From an uncultured Candidatus Saccharibacteria bacterium (GTDB lineage: Bacteria; Patescibacteriota; Saccharimonadia; Saccharimonadales; Saccharimonadaceae): a stretch of DNA of 63,990 bases. The first letter of the stretch is position 1. The number at the start of each line of letters is the position of its first letter. The DNA lies in NCBI GenBank assembly GCA_938040655.1, contig CALHZK010000003.1:1-63990 (forward strand), in the 5' to 3' direction. The notes beneath the pieces are model-generated. The model had not been told where the DNA came from and ran no database searches. It saw only the letters and a program-made list of their open reading frames with translations. Made by a program: the position numbers and the translations under genes. This document shows, in pieces, positions 17,381 to 24,976 of this stretch.

Positions 17381-17407
17381 TTGGCACTCTAGACATATGA
17401 GTGCCAA
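17381..17407 (+). promoter_or_regulatory. CIRCE operator of dnaJ
   Basis: TTGGCACTC (17381-17389), 9-nt spacer, GAGTGCCAA (17399-17407). This is a symmetrical variant of the consensus with the A-T pair at position 3 changed to G-C in both arms. The -35-like TAGACA lies in the spacer, and TATGAT is at 17413-17418. Confidence 0.9.
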
Positions 17408-17425
17408 TTTGTTATGATAGAGAGC

Positions 17426-18529
17426 ATGGATAAGCGCGATTATTATGAAGTGCTCGGTGTGCCAAAAACTGCGTCTGATGATGAGATCAAGAAAGCGTTT
17501 CGAAAGCTAGCGATCCAGTACCATCCGGATAAGCAAGGCGGTGACGAGGCAAAGTTTAAAGAAATCAACGAAGCATATGAAGTATTAAAAGATAAGCAGA
17601 AGCGACAACGTTATGACCAATTTGGCCATGCGGGAGTCGGCGGCGCAGCAGGCGGCGGCTTCTCGGGTAACCCATTTGAGGGGTTTGGTGGCTTCGGTGG
17701 CCAGAATATTAATTTTGACTTTGGCGGCGGCTTCGGCGATATCTTTAGTCAGTTTTTCGGCGGCATGGCGGGCGGCTCAGGCGAAAGGCAGCGTGGCCGA
17801 GATGTTGAGGCTAGTGTCACTCTGACTTTTGAAGAAGCGGTCTTTGGCGTCGAAAAAAAGCTTGATCTGACACTTGATGACACCTGTGAACATTGTCATG
17901 GCAACGGTGCTGAGCCAGGATATTCCCTGAAAACCTGCCCAGATTGTAAAGGTTCCGGCCACCAGATGCGGACAATGAATTCGCTATTTGGGCAGATTCA
18001 GCAACCTGTTGTTTGCACGACCTGCCACGGCAAGGGGCAAATTCCAGAGAAGAACTGTTCGGTTTGTGGTGGCACCGGCACCACTAGGCAACACCGGACG
18101 ATCACCCTGAAAGTACCGGCTGGCATTGATGATGGTGCGACGATTCGCCTGCGTGAACAGGGCGAGGCGATTTCGGGTGGCCAGAAGGGCGATTTGTATG
18201 TTCACATTCGCGTGAAAGCACACAAAAAGTTTACTCGTGAGGGCGATATCATTCTCAGCGAAGAGCATATTTCGATGGTTGAGGCAGCGCTTGGCACAGA
18301 GATCGATGTCGCTACAGTTGACGGTAACGTCCGGATGAAAATCCCTGCCGGCACGCAGTCGGGGACTGATTTCAAGCTATCTGGCCACGGCGTTACCCAC
18401 TTACAGCGTACTAGCCGCGGCCCTCATATCGTCAACATCGTAGTTGATACCCCGACCAAACTATCTAAGAAGCAGAAGGAGCTGCTTGAGCAGTTTGACG
18501 GTGCAAGGAAGCGGGGGCTGTTTTCGTAG
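17426..18529 (+). CDS. dnaJ: Chaperone DnaJ (Hsp40)
   Basis: J domain with the HPD triad (YHPDKQGG), a Gly/Phe-rich linker, four CxxCxGxG-type zinc motifs (CEHCHGNG, CPDCKGSG, CTTCHGKG, CSVCGGTG) and the two C-terminal substrate-binding domains. At 367 residues it is a complete type I DnaJ. The start at 17426 is preferred over 17414 because TATGAT ends 7 nt before it, as for other leaderless genes here, and it begins at the usual DKRDYYEVLGV. CIRCE overlaps the promoter. Confidence 0.97.
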   Translation: MDKRDYYEVLGVPKTASDDEIKKAFRKLAIQYHPDKQGGDEAKFKEINEAYEVLKDKQKRQRYDQFGHAGVGGAAGGGFSGNPFEGFGGFGGQNINFDFGGGFGDIFSQFFGGMAGGSGERQRGRDVEASVTLTFEEAVFGVEKKLDLTLDDTCEHCHGNGAEPGYSLKTCPDCKGSGHQMRTMNSLFGQIQQPVVCTTCHGKGQIPEKNCSVCGGTGTTRQHRTITLKVPAGIDDGATIRLREQGEAISGGQKGDLYVHIRVKAHKKFTREGDIILSEEHISMVEAALGTEIDVATVDGNVRMKIPAGTQSGTDFKLSGHGVTHLQRTSRGPHIVNIVVDTPTKLSKKQKELLEQFDGARKRGLFS

Positions 18530-18647
18530 TCTTTGCTATACTGTGAATGTGGCTGGATGCTAACTGACATTTTATATTTTTAACGGTATGTTAGATCACA
18601 ACAGTGGTTTACTTTGTAATCATTATATGATATAAATTGATTCGTAT

Positions 18648-19928
18648 ATGCATAGATTTGATTCAATCATCACGGTTACTGGCACAAAGGGCAAAACAAC
18701 AACAGTTCATGTTATTGAGGATGTTTTGCGCCATCTTAATCTTCATACAATAAAAGTCGATACAACGGGGCATTTTGTGAATGGTGTGCGTCAAAGCACG
18801 CTGGATGATTCTAGGAGAACTTGGCGCTTGGTGCCGACAGTATGCCCGGGGCGTTATTTATGGGAAATTCATGGTAATCCGGAGTTGGTAGATGGTGTTG
18901 CAGTATTCGAGGCGGCTCTTAGCAGTAGCACCTCCTCCGGGCTGGGATATCGAAACCATAAAGTAGGGGTCTTTCTTAACGTCTTTGAGGACCATATCGG
19001 TAGTTCTGATCGGATCCAGAGTAAAGACGATATTGTCCGTGCGAAGGATTTTGTCTTTCAGCGTATTAAGCCAGGTGGTTGGGCAGTGTTTAATGCCGAT
19101 GACGAATATGTCGCTAAAGCACTTGATAAAATTCCTGATAGTGTCAATAAATTACCGGTTGGCTTTGCATTTTCACACTTTGATGTTGGGGCGCATTTGC
19201 GATCTGGCGGGGTGGCTATCACTGTCGATGAGTCTGGTAGTCAGATTGTCTTGCTAAAGAGTGACGAGAAAATAATTCTGGCAGACATATCGACTATTCC
19301 ATGGTCATTTGGTGGTAAATTTCAGCCGTCGGTTTGGAATCTTTTATCGGCGATGGGGGCAATATATGGTTATTTTGATGGTAAGCTTCCGGACGATTTA
19401 CGCCTAGCGTTTGAAGCGGTACGACTTGATAAATATGGTGGTCGTCTGACATTGCTGCAGAATCAGCAAGGTGTGAAGATATTAGCTGATTATGCGCACG
19501 AAAAGTTTTCCCTGCGACAGGTTGCCGAGCTAGCTCGCACCATGACGGGGAAGGGTGGTCGAGTGATCGGTGTGGTACGTTTGGCTTACGACAGGACAGA
19601 CAAATTGATTAAGGAAACGGCTGAATATATCGCGAAAATTTACGACGCCTTTGTTGTTTATGATAAAATCGACGGTTATTGGCGTCAGCCTGATGCAACA
19701 CTAAATGGTTCACGTTTCCCACAAAAGATCGGCTATGTATCACAGGTGTTGACTGATGAGCTGAGAGGTAATAATATGAATGTGGAGCGAATCATACGTG
19801 AGGACAAAGCGATCCAGCGTGTCGCAGAAATTGTACATCCCGGTGACGTCGTTGTTGTGATTGTTAACGATAATATTGAGCGCTCAATTAAGTTTATCCA
19901 AGATAGTTTTGGGGCGGAGTTTGCATAG
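18648..19928 (+). CDS. Mur ligase family protein resembling the ligase module of cyanophycin synthetase
   Basis: The 426-residue enzyme has the ATP-binding loop GTKGKTTT (residues 12-19; GTNGKTT in most Mur ligases). The central pattern GLGYRNHKVGVFLNVFEDHIG and GGWAVFNADDEYV is followed by the C-terminal DYAHEKFS motif. The closest pattern I recognise is the C-terminal half of cyanophycin synthetase, where it follows a fused ATP-grasp module. Here the ATP-grasp is a separate gene two positions downstream. Such enzymes activate a carboxylate with ATP and attach an amino acid. Substrate unknown. The gene abuts the next start with no gap. Local GC appears lower than in neighbouring operons, which may reflect transfer. 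Confidence 0.82.
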   Translation: MHRFDSIITVTGTKGKTTTVHVIEDVLRHLNLHTIKVDTTGHFVNGVRQSTLDDSRRTWRLVPTVCPGRYLWEIHGNPELVDGVAVFEAALSSSTSSGLGYRNHKVGVFLNVFEDHIGSSDRIQSKDDIVRAKDFVFQRIKPGGWAVFNADDEYVAKALDKIPDSVNKLPVGFAFSHFDVGAHLRSGGVAITVDESGSQIVLLKSDEKIILADISTIPWSFGGKFQPSVWNLLSAMGAIYGYFDGKLPDDLRLAFEAVRLDKYGGRLTLLQNQQGVKILADYAHEKFSLRQVAELARTMTGKGGRVIGVVRLAYDRTDKLIKETAEYIAKIYDAFVVYDKIDGYWRQPDATLNGSRFPQKIGYVSQVLTDELRGNNMNVERIIREDKAIQRVAEIVHPGDVVVVIVNDNIERSIKFIQDSFGAEFA

Positions 19929-20435
19929 ATGGGTCTGCCTGTACTTGGCCGTACCGTTCGTGTTAACTTTGGTAACCGTGCTATCGGTGTAGCAGCTAAG
20001 GTTGACACCGGTGCGGACGGCTCATCAGTGTGGGCAAGTAATATTCGCGTTGATAAAGATGGTGTCTTGAAGTTCTCGCTATTTGGTAAAGGCTCACCGT
20101 ATTATAATGGCAAGGTGTTTCGGCGAACTGACTACTCGGTGGCGGTGGTGAAGAGTGCCTCTGGGCATGAAACTATTAAATATCGGACACATTTTACCAT
20201 CACACTGGCCGGTAAGAAGATTAAAGCATTATTTAGTTTATCTGATAGAGCCGTGCACAATTTTCCAGTTTTGATTGGGCGGCGGACATTAAGTGGCAAG
20301 TTCTTGGTTGATGTAAATATGAATGAAATAGAAAGTCCAAAGAAATCGCAAACTGTCGACCTGAACAAAGAGCTAGCCAGGAATCCCTACAAGTTCTACA
20401 AAAAGTACCATCATCGTAAAGGGAGGTCAGCATGA
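19929..20435 (+). CDS. RimB-type retropepsin-like protease (ATP-dependent zinc protease family)
   Basis: The 168-residue protein contains the catalytic aspartic protease signature KVDTGADGSSVWASNI (about residues 24-39). A distal segment VLIGRRTLSGKFLVDV is diagnostic of the COG4067/RimB family. Despite the older name 'ATP-dependent zinc protease', this family has a retropepsin fold. RimB relatives accompany RimK ligases and are thought to trim added residues. The ATG follows the Mur ligase stop directly, and its own stop overlaps the next start (ATGA), so the three genes form one tight operon. Confidence 0.83.
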   Translation: MGLPVLGRTVRVNFGNRAIGVAAKVDTGADGSSVWASNIRVDKDGVLKFSLFGKGSPYYNGKVFRRTDYSVAVVKSASGHETIKYRTHFTITLAGKKIKALFSLSDRAVHNFPVLIGRRTLSGKFLVDVNMNEIESPKKSQTVDLNKELARNPYKFYKKYHHRKGRSA

Positions 20436-21349
20436 ATATCGCAATTCTCAGCAACGGCAACATCAACTACTCCACCCTTCGCCTCAAAGAAGAGGCCGAA
20501 AAGCGCGGTCATCGAGTCAAGGTGATTAAGTACAAAAACTGCTATGTATCGATCGATGAGCAACACCCGAAGGTGATATATAGTGGCCGAGAGATCGGCG
20601 AATTCGATGTGTTCATTCCGCGGATTGCTAGCTATATGACGCGCTACGGGACGGCAGTGGTGCGGCAGCTGGAGATGGCGAATCCGCAGGCGTTTTTTAT
20701 GAATCGGTCAATTGCCATCATGCGCTCGCGTGATAAGCTGCGCTCGACACAGCTGCTGGCACGGGCTGGGGTGGCGATCCCAAAGACGGTGTTTTCGCGC
20801 AATGAAACTGATATCGATGTGCTGTTAGATGAGATCGGCGGCACACCAGCGATTATCAAGCTCGCGCGCGGCACTCATGGTAATGGTGTGGTGCTGGCGG
20901 AGACGAAAAAGGCAGCTACTTCGGTGCTGCAGGCCTTTTACTTGACGAATTCTGACGGTACAAACGTGCTTCTGCAGGAGTTTATCAGAGAATCGGCGGG
21001 GACGGATATTCGGGCATTTGTGGTTGGTAGCCAAGTGGTGGCAAGCATGAAGCGCCAGAGTTTGGACGGTGATTTTCGCAGCAATTTGCATAAAGGCGGT
21101 GAGGGGGCGATCGTCAAGTTGACTGATGCTGAGCGTAAGATGTGCGTCAGAGCAGCGAGGGCGATGGGCTTGATAGTAGCCGGTGTTGATTTGATGCGTT
21201 CGCAGCGAGGGCCGCTCATCTTGGAGGTAAATGCCAGCCCTGGTTTTGGTATTGAAAAAGTGACGAAGCGCAACGTAGCCGGTAAAATTATCGAGTATAT
21301 TGAGCGCAATGCCAAGCGCCAGCCCAGGAAAGACAAAATTGGCGCGTAG
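20432..21349 (+). CDS. RimK-type ATP-grasp amino acid ligase
   Basis: RimK enzymes add glutamate or another amino acid to a protein or peptide carboxyl end. E. coli RimK glutamylates ribosomal protein S6. The 305-residue ORF contains the full RimK pattern: SRDKLRSTQLLARAGVAIP, the ATP lid ARGTHGNGV, LLQEFIRESAGTDIRAFV, DFRSNLHKGGEG and the metal site LILEVNASPG. The ATG has GGGAGG upstream and overlaps the protease stop. In context, the target could be the product of the Mur-ligase-like gene or a ribosomal protein. The sequence does not decide. Confidence 0.88.
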   Translation: MNIAILSNGNINYSTLRLKEEAEKRGHRVKVIKYKNCYVSIDEQHPKVIYSGREIGEFDVFIPRIASYMTRYGTAVVRQLEMANPQAFFMNRSIAIMRSRDKLRSTQLLARAGVAIPKTVFSRNETDIDVLLDEIGGTPAIIKLARGTHGNGVVLAETKKAATSVLQAFYLTNSDGTNVLLQEFIRESAGTDIRAFVVGSQVVASMKRQSLDGDFRSNLHKGGEGAIVKLTDAERKMCVRAARAMGLIVAGVDLMRSQRGPLILEVNASPGFGIEKVTKRNVAGKIIEYIERNAKRQPRKDKIGA

Positions 21350-21376
21350 TGCTTGTGTTTGTTGTATAATAAGTGC

Positions 21377-21871
21377 ATGAGTATTCCATCTACCGCTGTC
21401 GTGTTGCGGCGCTGTATCAAGTGGCTGATCGTCGCCTGTGTGCTCGGCTTGATTTGTTATGGAGTGTTTGTGGCGGTGCAGCAGCTGATGCGTCGGCCGA
21501 TTAGCCTGTCGGTCGGTAGGGCGACGCTGGCCGCCGAGGTAGTGCAGAAACCAGCCGAGCTCAAAAAAGGATTGGCAGGGCGCAAAAAGCTGGAGTCTCA
21601 GCAGGCGATGCTATTTGTCTTTCCGCAGGATAAGCGCTGGACGATATGGATGAAGGGCATGGATATACCGCTTGACATCCTGTGGCTTGACGCCAATAAA
21701 AAGGTGATTCATATCGAGACTGACGTCCAGCCTGACGGTGAGCCACACAAAGAGTATCAGCCAGATAAGCCAGCTCGCTACGTGGTAGAGGCCGCGGCAG
21801 GTGTGGTCAAACGCTATGGCATCCGAGTCGGCCAATCGGCAGCATTTGAGCTATCGGAGGCAGCGCCATGA
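21377..21871 (+). CDS. DUF192 family membrane-anchored protein
   Basis: One N-terminal membrane segment (about residues 12-34) is followed by a DUF192 domain: GLAGRKKLESQQAMLFVFP, WTIWMKGMDIPLDILWLD and an ARYVVEAAAG-type ending. The domain's function is not established. The ATG at 21377 is supported by TATAAT (21365-21370) ending 6 nt upstream, so it is leaderless and starts a new transcription unit after the ATP-grasp gene. It overlaps the next gene by 4 nt. Confidence 0.82.
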   Translation: MSIPSTAVVLRRCIKWLIVACVLGLICYGVFVAVQQLMRRPISLSVGRATLAAEVVQKPAELKKGLAGRKKLESQQAMLFVFPQDKRWTIWMKGMDIPLDILWLDANKKVIHIETDVQPDGEPHKEYQPDKPARYVVEAAAGVVKRYGIRVGQSAAFELSEAAP

Positions 21872-22359
21872 GTGTCGTGTTGCTGTTTGCAAGCGTAGTG
21901 GTGAGTGTCGGTGCGGTGGTTTTTGTCAGTGGCCGGCGGCCTGGCTTATTGCTGCTGGCGCTCGCCGGGGGTGCCCGGCTCGCTGAACTATGGAGCAGCT
22001 CGCTGGCAGAGCTGATGCAGCAGCTTCATGTCACTATTGCGCAGGTGCCACATCAGATCGTCACGACTGTGCTGCTATGTTTTTTGCCGTGCCTTGTCTT
22101 GCTGTGGAGCGGGCCGACGCAACGTCGTATGGGGGTGCGGATCGGCTCGGCGCTTTTGGTTGGCTTGGTGGCCGCGGCCTTTTTGGTGCAGCCATTTGGA
22201 TTGTATATTACGATGAATGGTGGCGAAGCGCTCACCACCTACAAGCTATTAAGCCAGTGGTCGCCATATGTGATCAGTGGGGGTATTGGTGTCGGAGTGA
22301 TCGATCTGCTGCTGCCGCAGGCCGCGAACGCAACTCGGGCAAAAAAGTCAAAGCATTGA
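21868..22359 (+). CDS. Hypothetical integral membrane protein
   Basis: The 163-residue protein has four hydrophobic segments (about 3-22, 57-75, 87-108, 130-147) and no recognised motif. The start overlaps the DUF192 stop (ATGA), so the two are translated together and may act as a membrane pair. Confidence 0.65.
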   Translation: MSVVLLFASVVVSVGAVVFVSGRRPGLLLLALAGGARLAELWSSSLAELMQQLHVTIAQVPHQIVTTVLLCFLPCLVLLWSGPTQRRMGVRIGSALLVGLVAAAFLVQPFGLYITMNGGEALTTYKLLSQWSPYVISGGIGVGVIDLLLPQAANATRAKKSKH

Positions 22360-22428
22360 TGACTCTCCGGGTATGTGGTACAATGCCAGCATGTGCATAG
22401 GCATAATCTAGTGTCTGTGCTCTGTGAT

Positions 22429-22505
22429 GGGTCCATAGCTCAGTTGGTTAGAGCACCTGCCTTTTAAGCAGGGTGTCCCGGGTTCAAGCCCCGGTGGACC
22501 CTCCA
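22429..22505 (+). tRNA. tRNA-Lys(TTT)
   Basis: Complete cloverleaf with a perfect 7-bp acceptor (GGGTCCA/TGGACCC), anticodon loop CTTTTAA and encoded CCA. A TACAAT box lies upstream near 22381. Confidence 0.97.
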
Positions 22506-22521
22506 CATCTTGGATCATCGA

Positions 22522-22556
22522 ACTCGCTCAGTATTAGCTAATCTGGGCGAGTTTTT
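22522..22556 (+). terminator. Terminator of tRNA-Lys
   Basis: A 10-bp stem, ACTCGCTCAG (22522-22531) with CTGGGCGAGT (22543-22552, one G-T pair), followed by TTTT. Confidence 0.85.
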
Positions 22557-22639
22557 GGTTTATAAAAGACACACATTGGTAGGTGTGGTGAAAAATACTA
22601 TACTACTTGACTATTTACAAAAATGTTATACTAAACAGC

Positions 22640-24094
22640 GTGAGGCAGCACACATTGACTCGTCAATTACACTGTTCGTGGCTTGTGGCAGCGGCGGGGC
22701 TTGGTATTGTTGTTGGGGTGATGGGTGCTGGGCTGCTACCTTATGGCACCTGTGCAAGTTGGCTGTGGCTGCTTGCTGGTAGTCTACTGGTTGCTTGGGC
22801 GCTGATAGGCGCGCGGCGCTGGCTCCTCTTGGTCGCCCTGGCTGGCGGGGTGTTGATTGGCTTATGGCGTGGTGGTGTTGGGCAGATTGGGCTGGAGCAG
22901 TATCGGGGGATGATCGGTCAAACAGTCCGGCTGAGTGGCCGAGTGATAGAGGATCCAGATATCGACAAAAAAGGCCAGACAGTGCTGCGGTTGGCTGATA
23001 TTCGGAGTGGTAGCCGGCGGCTACCAGGAAACGTCTGGGTGGTGACGGCGCCGAATCAGCTGATCAAGCGCAGTGACACCGTGGTGGTAGCTGGTCGGTT
23101 GGTTGACGGGTTTGGGTCGTTTATTGCTCGGATGCCGCGGGCGAAGGTTGAGCAGATAGTGCGTGAGCAGCCGGGTGATGTGGCAGTTGGTGTGCGTGAT
23201 TGGTTCGCTGAGCGGGTGCGTCGCTATATTCCAGAGCCAGAGGCGGCATTGGGGCTGGGCTTTTTGCTGGGCTTGCGGCGAGCACTACCGCCTGAGCTAC
23301 TGACAGCGCTGCAAATAGCCGGCTTGACGCATGTCATCGTAGCCAGCGGCTATAATTTGACAATTCTGGTACGGCTGGCGCGGCGCTTGTGGATGAAGGT
23401 GTCAAAATATCTGGCGACTGTGATCGCAGGTGTGTTGATAGTTGGCTTTATCGCGATAACCGGCATGAGCCCGAGTATGTCACGGGCTGGCCTGGTAGCT
23501 GGCCTAAGCCTGGCAGCGTGGTATTATGGCCGGACAATTCACCCGCTCGTGCTACTGCCGGTCACTGCGGCCGCGACACTGCTGGCCAACCCGCAGTTTG
23601 GCTGGAATGACTTGGGGTGGCAGCTCAGCTTTGCGGCATTCGCTGGGGTGATTATTCTGGCACCGCTACTCCAGCGCTACTTCTTTGGTACGCAGCCACC
23701 AGGAGTGTTGCGGCAGATTATGGGTGAGACAATCGCAGCTCAGATAAGCACGCTACCGCTTTTGGTGGTGTCATTTGGCGTGGTGAGTCATGTGGCGTTG
23801 ATCGCTAATCTGCTGATTCTGCCGCTGGTACCGCTGGCGATGCTGCTGACATGCATGGTCGGCATTTGTGCGGGCGTACCAGTGTTGGCTGGCTTGCTGG
23901 CACTGCCAACACTGTGGTTGCTCCGCTATATGGTGGCGGTTGCCCAGTGGCTATCTGGGCTTGATTGGGCACAGACAGAGGTAAATCTCAGCTGGCCGTG
24001 GCTATGTGTGATGTATGCGGGGCTGGGCTTGGCGGTGTGGTGGATGCGCCGCCAGACGGGCTTCAGGCTGCAAGAGGTCAATATTGTCGAGTAG
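22640..24094 (+). CDS. comEC: ComEC/Rec2 family DNA uptake channel
   Basis: ComEC carries single-stranded DNA across the membrane during natural transformation. The 484-residue protein has N-terminal membrane segments, a DUF4131-like extracytoplasmic region (LSGRVIEDPDIDKKGQTVLRL) and the competence domain (LGFLLGLRRALPPELLTALQIAGLTHVIVASGYNLTIL). It lacks the C-terminal metallo-beta-lactamase domain found in long forms. GTG at 22640 is taken as the start because TATACT (22627-22632) ends 7 nt before it. The pilus genes in the same window would supply the uptake machinery. Confidence 0.9.
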   Translation: MRQHTLTRQLHCSWLVAAAGLGIVVGVMGAGLLPYGTCASWLWLLAGSLLVAWALIGARRWLLLVALAGGVLIGLWRGGVGQIGLEQYRGMIGQTVRLSGRVIEDPDIDKKGQTVLRLADIRSGSRRLPGNVWVVTAPNQLIKRSDTVVVAGRLVDGFGSFIARMPRAKVEQIVREQPGDVAVGVRDWFAERVRRYIPEPEAALGLGFLLGLRRALPPELLTALQIAGLTHVIVASGYNLTILVRLARRLWMKVSKYLATVIAGVLIVGFIAITGMSPSMSRAGLVAGLSLAAWYYGRTIHPLVLLPVTAAATLLANPQFGWNDLGWQLSFAAFAGVIILAPLLQRYFFGTQPPGVLRQIMGETIAAQISTLPLLVVSFGVVSHVALIANLLILPLVPLAMLLTCMVGICAGVPVLAGLLALPTLWLLRYMVAVAQWLSGLDWAQTEVNLSWPWLCVMYAGLGLAVWWMRRQTGFRLQEVNIVE

Positions 24095-24176
24095 GAATTG
24101 ATCGCATATAGTATAATCGAAGTAAGTGTAGCAAACGCAAGGAGCTAGGGGAGTAGCTCAGAGGAAAGGGTGTGAT

Positions 24177-24902
24177 ATGTCAGGACACAGTAAATGGGCC
24201 AAGATTAAGCGTGACAAGGGGGCAAATGACGCCAAGCGAGGGGCGATTTTCACCAAGCTCGGTAATCAAATTGCCATTGCTGCTCGTGGTGGCGTTGATC
24301 CGTCGATGAACTCGGCTCTGGCCTTGGCGATCGAGAAGGCGAAAGCTGCCAATATGCCTGGTGCAAATATTCAGCGAGCGATTGACCGAGTTGCCGACAA
24401 AAACGCTGCTGCGCTCGAGGAGATCACCTACGAAGGCTATGGCCCAGGTGGAGTAGGCATTATTATCGAAACAGCGACCGATAACCGTAACCGGACGCTC
24501 CCCGAGGTTAAGACTGCTCTGGTGAAGAATGGCGGCCGGATCGCTGATGCCGGTAGTGTGGCTTTTCAGTTTCGCCGCAAAGGGGTGATCACGGTAGCTG
24601 GCGGCGGCGAAGAGCTATTGCTGCGTGTACTCGACGCCGGAGCCGAAGATGCGGCTGAGGAGGATGGCGACATCGTGGTTTATACGGATCAAAAAGATTT
24701 GGCGAGTGTCCGGGCAAACCTGCTCGAGCAGGGGATGACGGTCAAAGATGCAGAGTTGCAGTATATTGCCACGACGCCGATCGAGATCAGCGACAACGAA
24801 ACAGCGCAGAAATTACTCAAGCTGCTCGATGTGCTCGATGAGCTCGATGATGTGGTCAACGTGCACACAAATGCCGAGATAACCGCTGACGTGGCGCAGT
24901 AA
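24177..24902 (+). CDS. yebC: YebC/PmpR family protein
   Basis: The N terminus SGHSKWAKIKRDKGANDAKRG is diagnostic. The 241-residue length is typical. Members were annotated as transcriptional regulators, and some act in translation of difficult proline stretches. The ATG has GAGGAAAGGG upstream, and the gene has its own promoter region (TATAATCGAAG near 24112). It stands between comEC and the surface protein gene. Confidence 0.93.
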   Translation: MSGHSKWAKIKRDKGANDAKRGAIFTKLGNQIAIAARGGVDPSMNSALALAIEKAKAANMPGANIQRAIDRVADKNAAALEEITYEGYGPGGVGIIIETATDNRNRTLPEVKTALVKNGGRIADAGSVAFQFRRKGVITVAGGGEELLLRVLDAGAEDAAEEDGDIVVYTDQKDLASVRANLLEQGMTVKDAELQYIATTPIEISDNETAQKLLKLLDVLDELDDVVNVHTNAEITADVAQ

Positions 24903-24976
24903 ATCACGGTAAATTTTGTATTTTGTCAAAAACCTGGTAGACTAGTTTTCGTACGACATAAGCAGGAGACAATAGC

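Noticed and set aside
24140..24176. tRNA-like D-arm string (GGGGAGTAGCTCAG) before yebC
   Set aside because: No acceptor, anticodon or T arm follows. It is part of the yebC leader.
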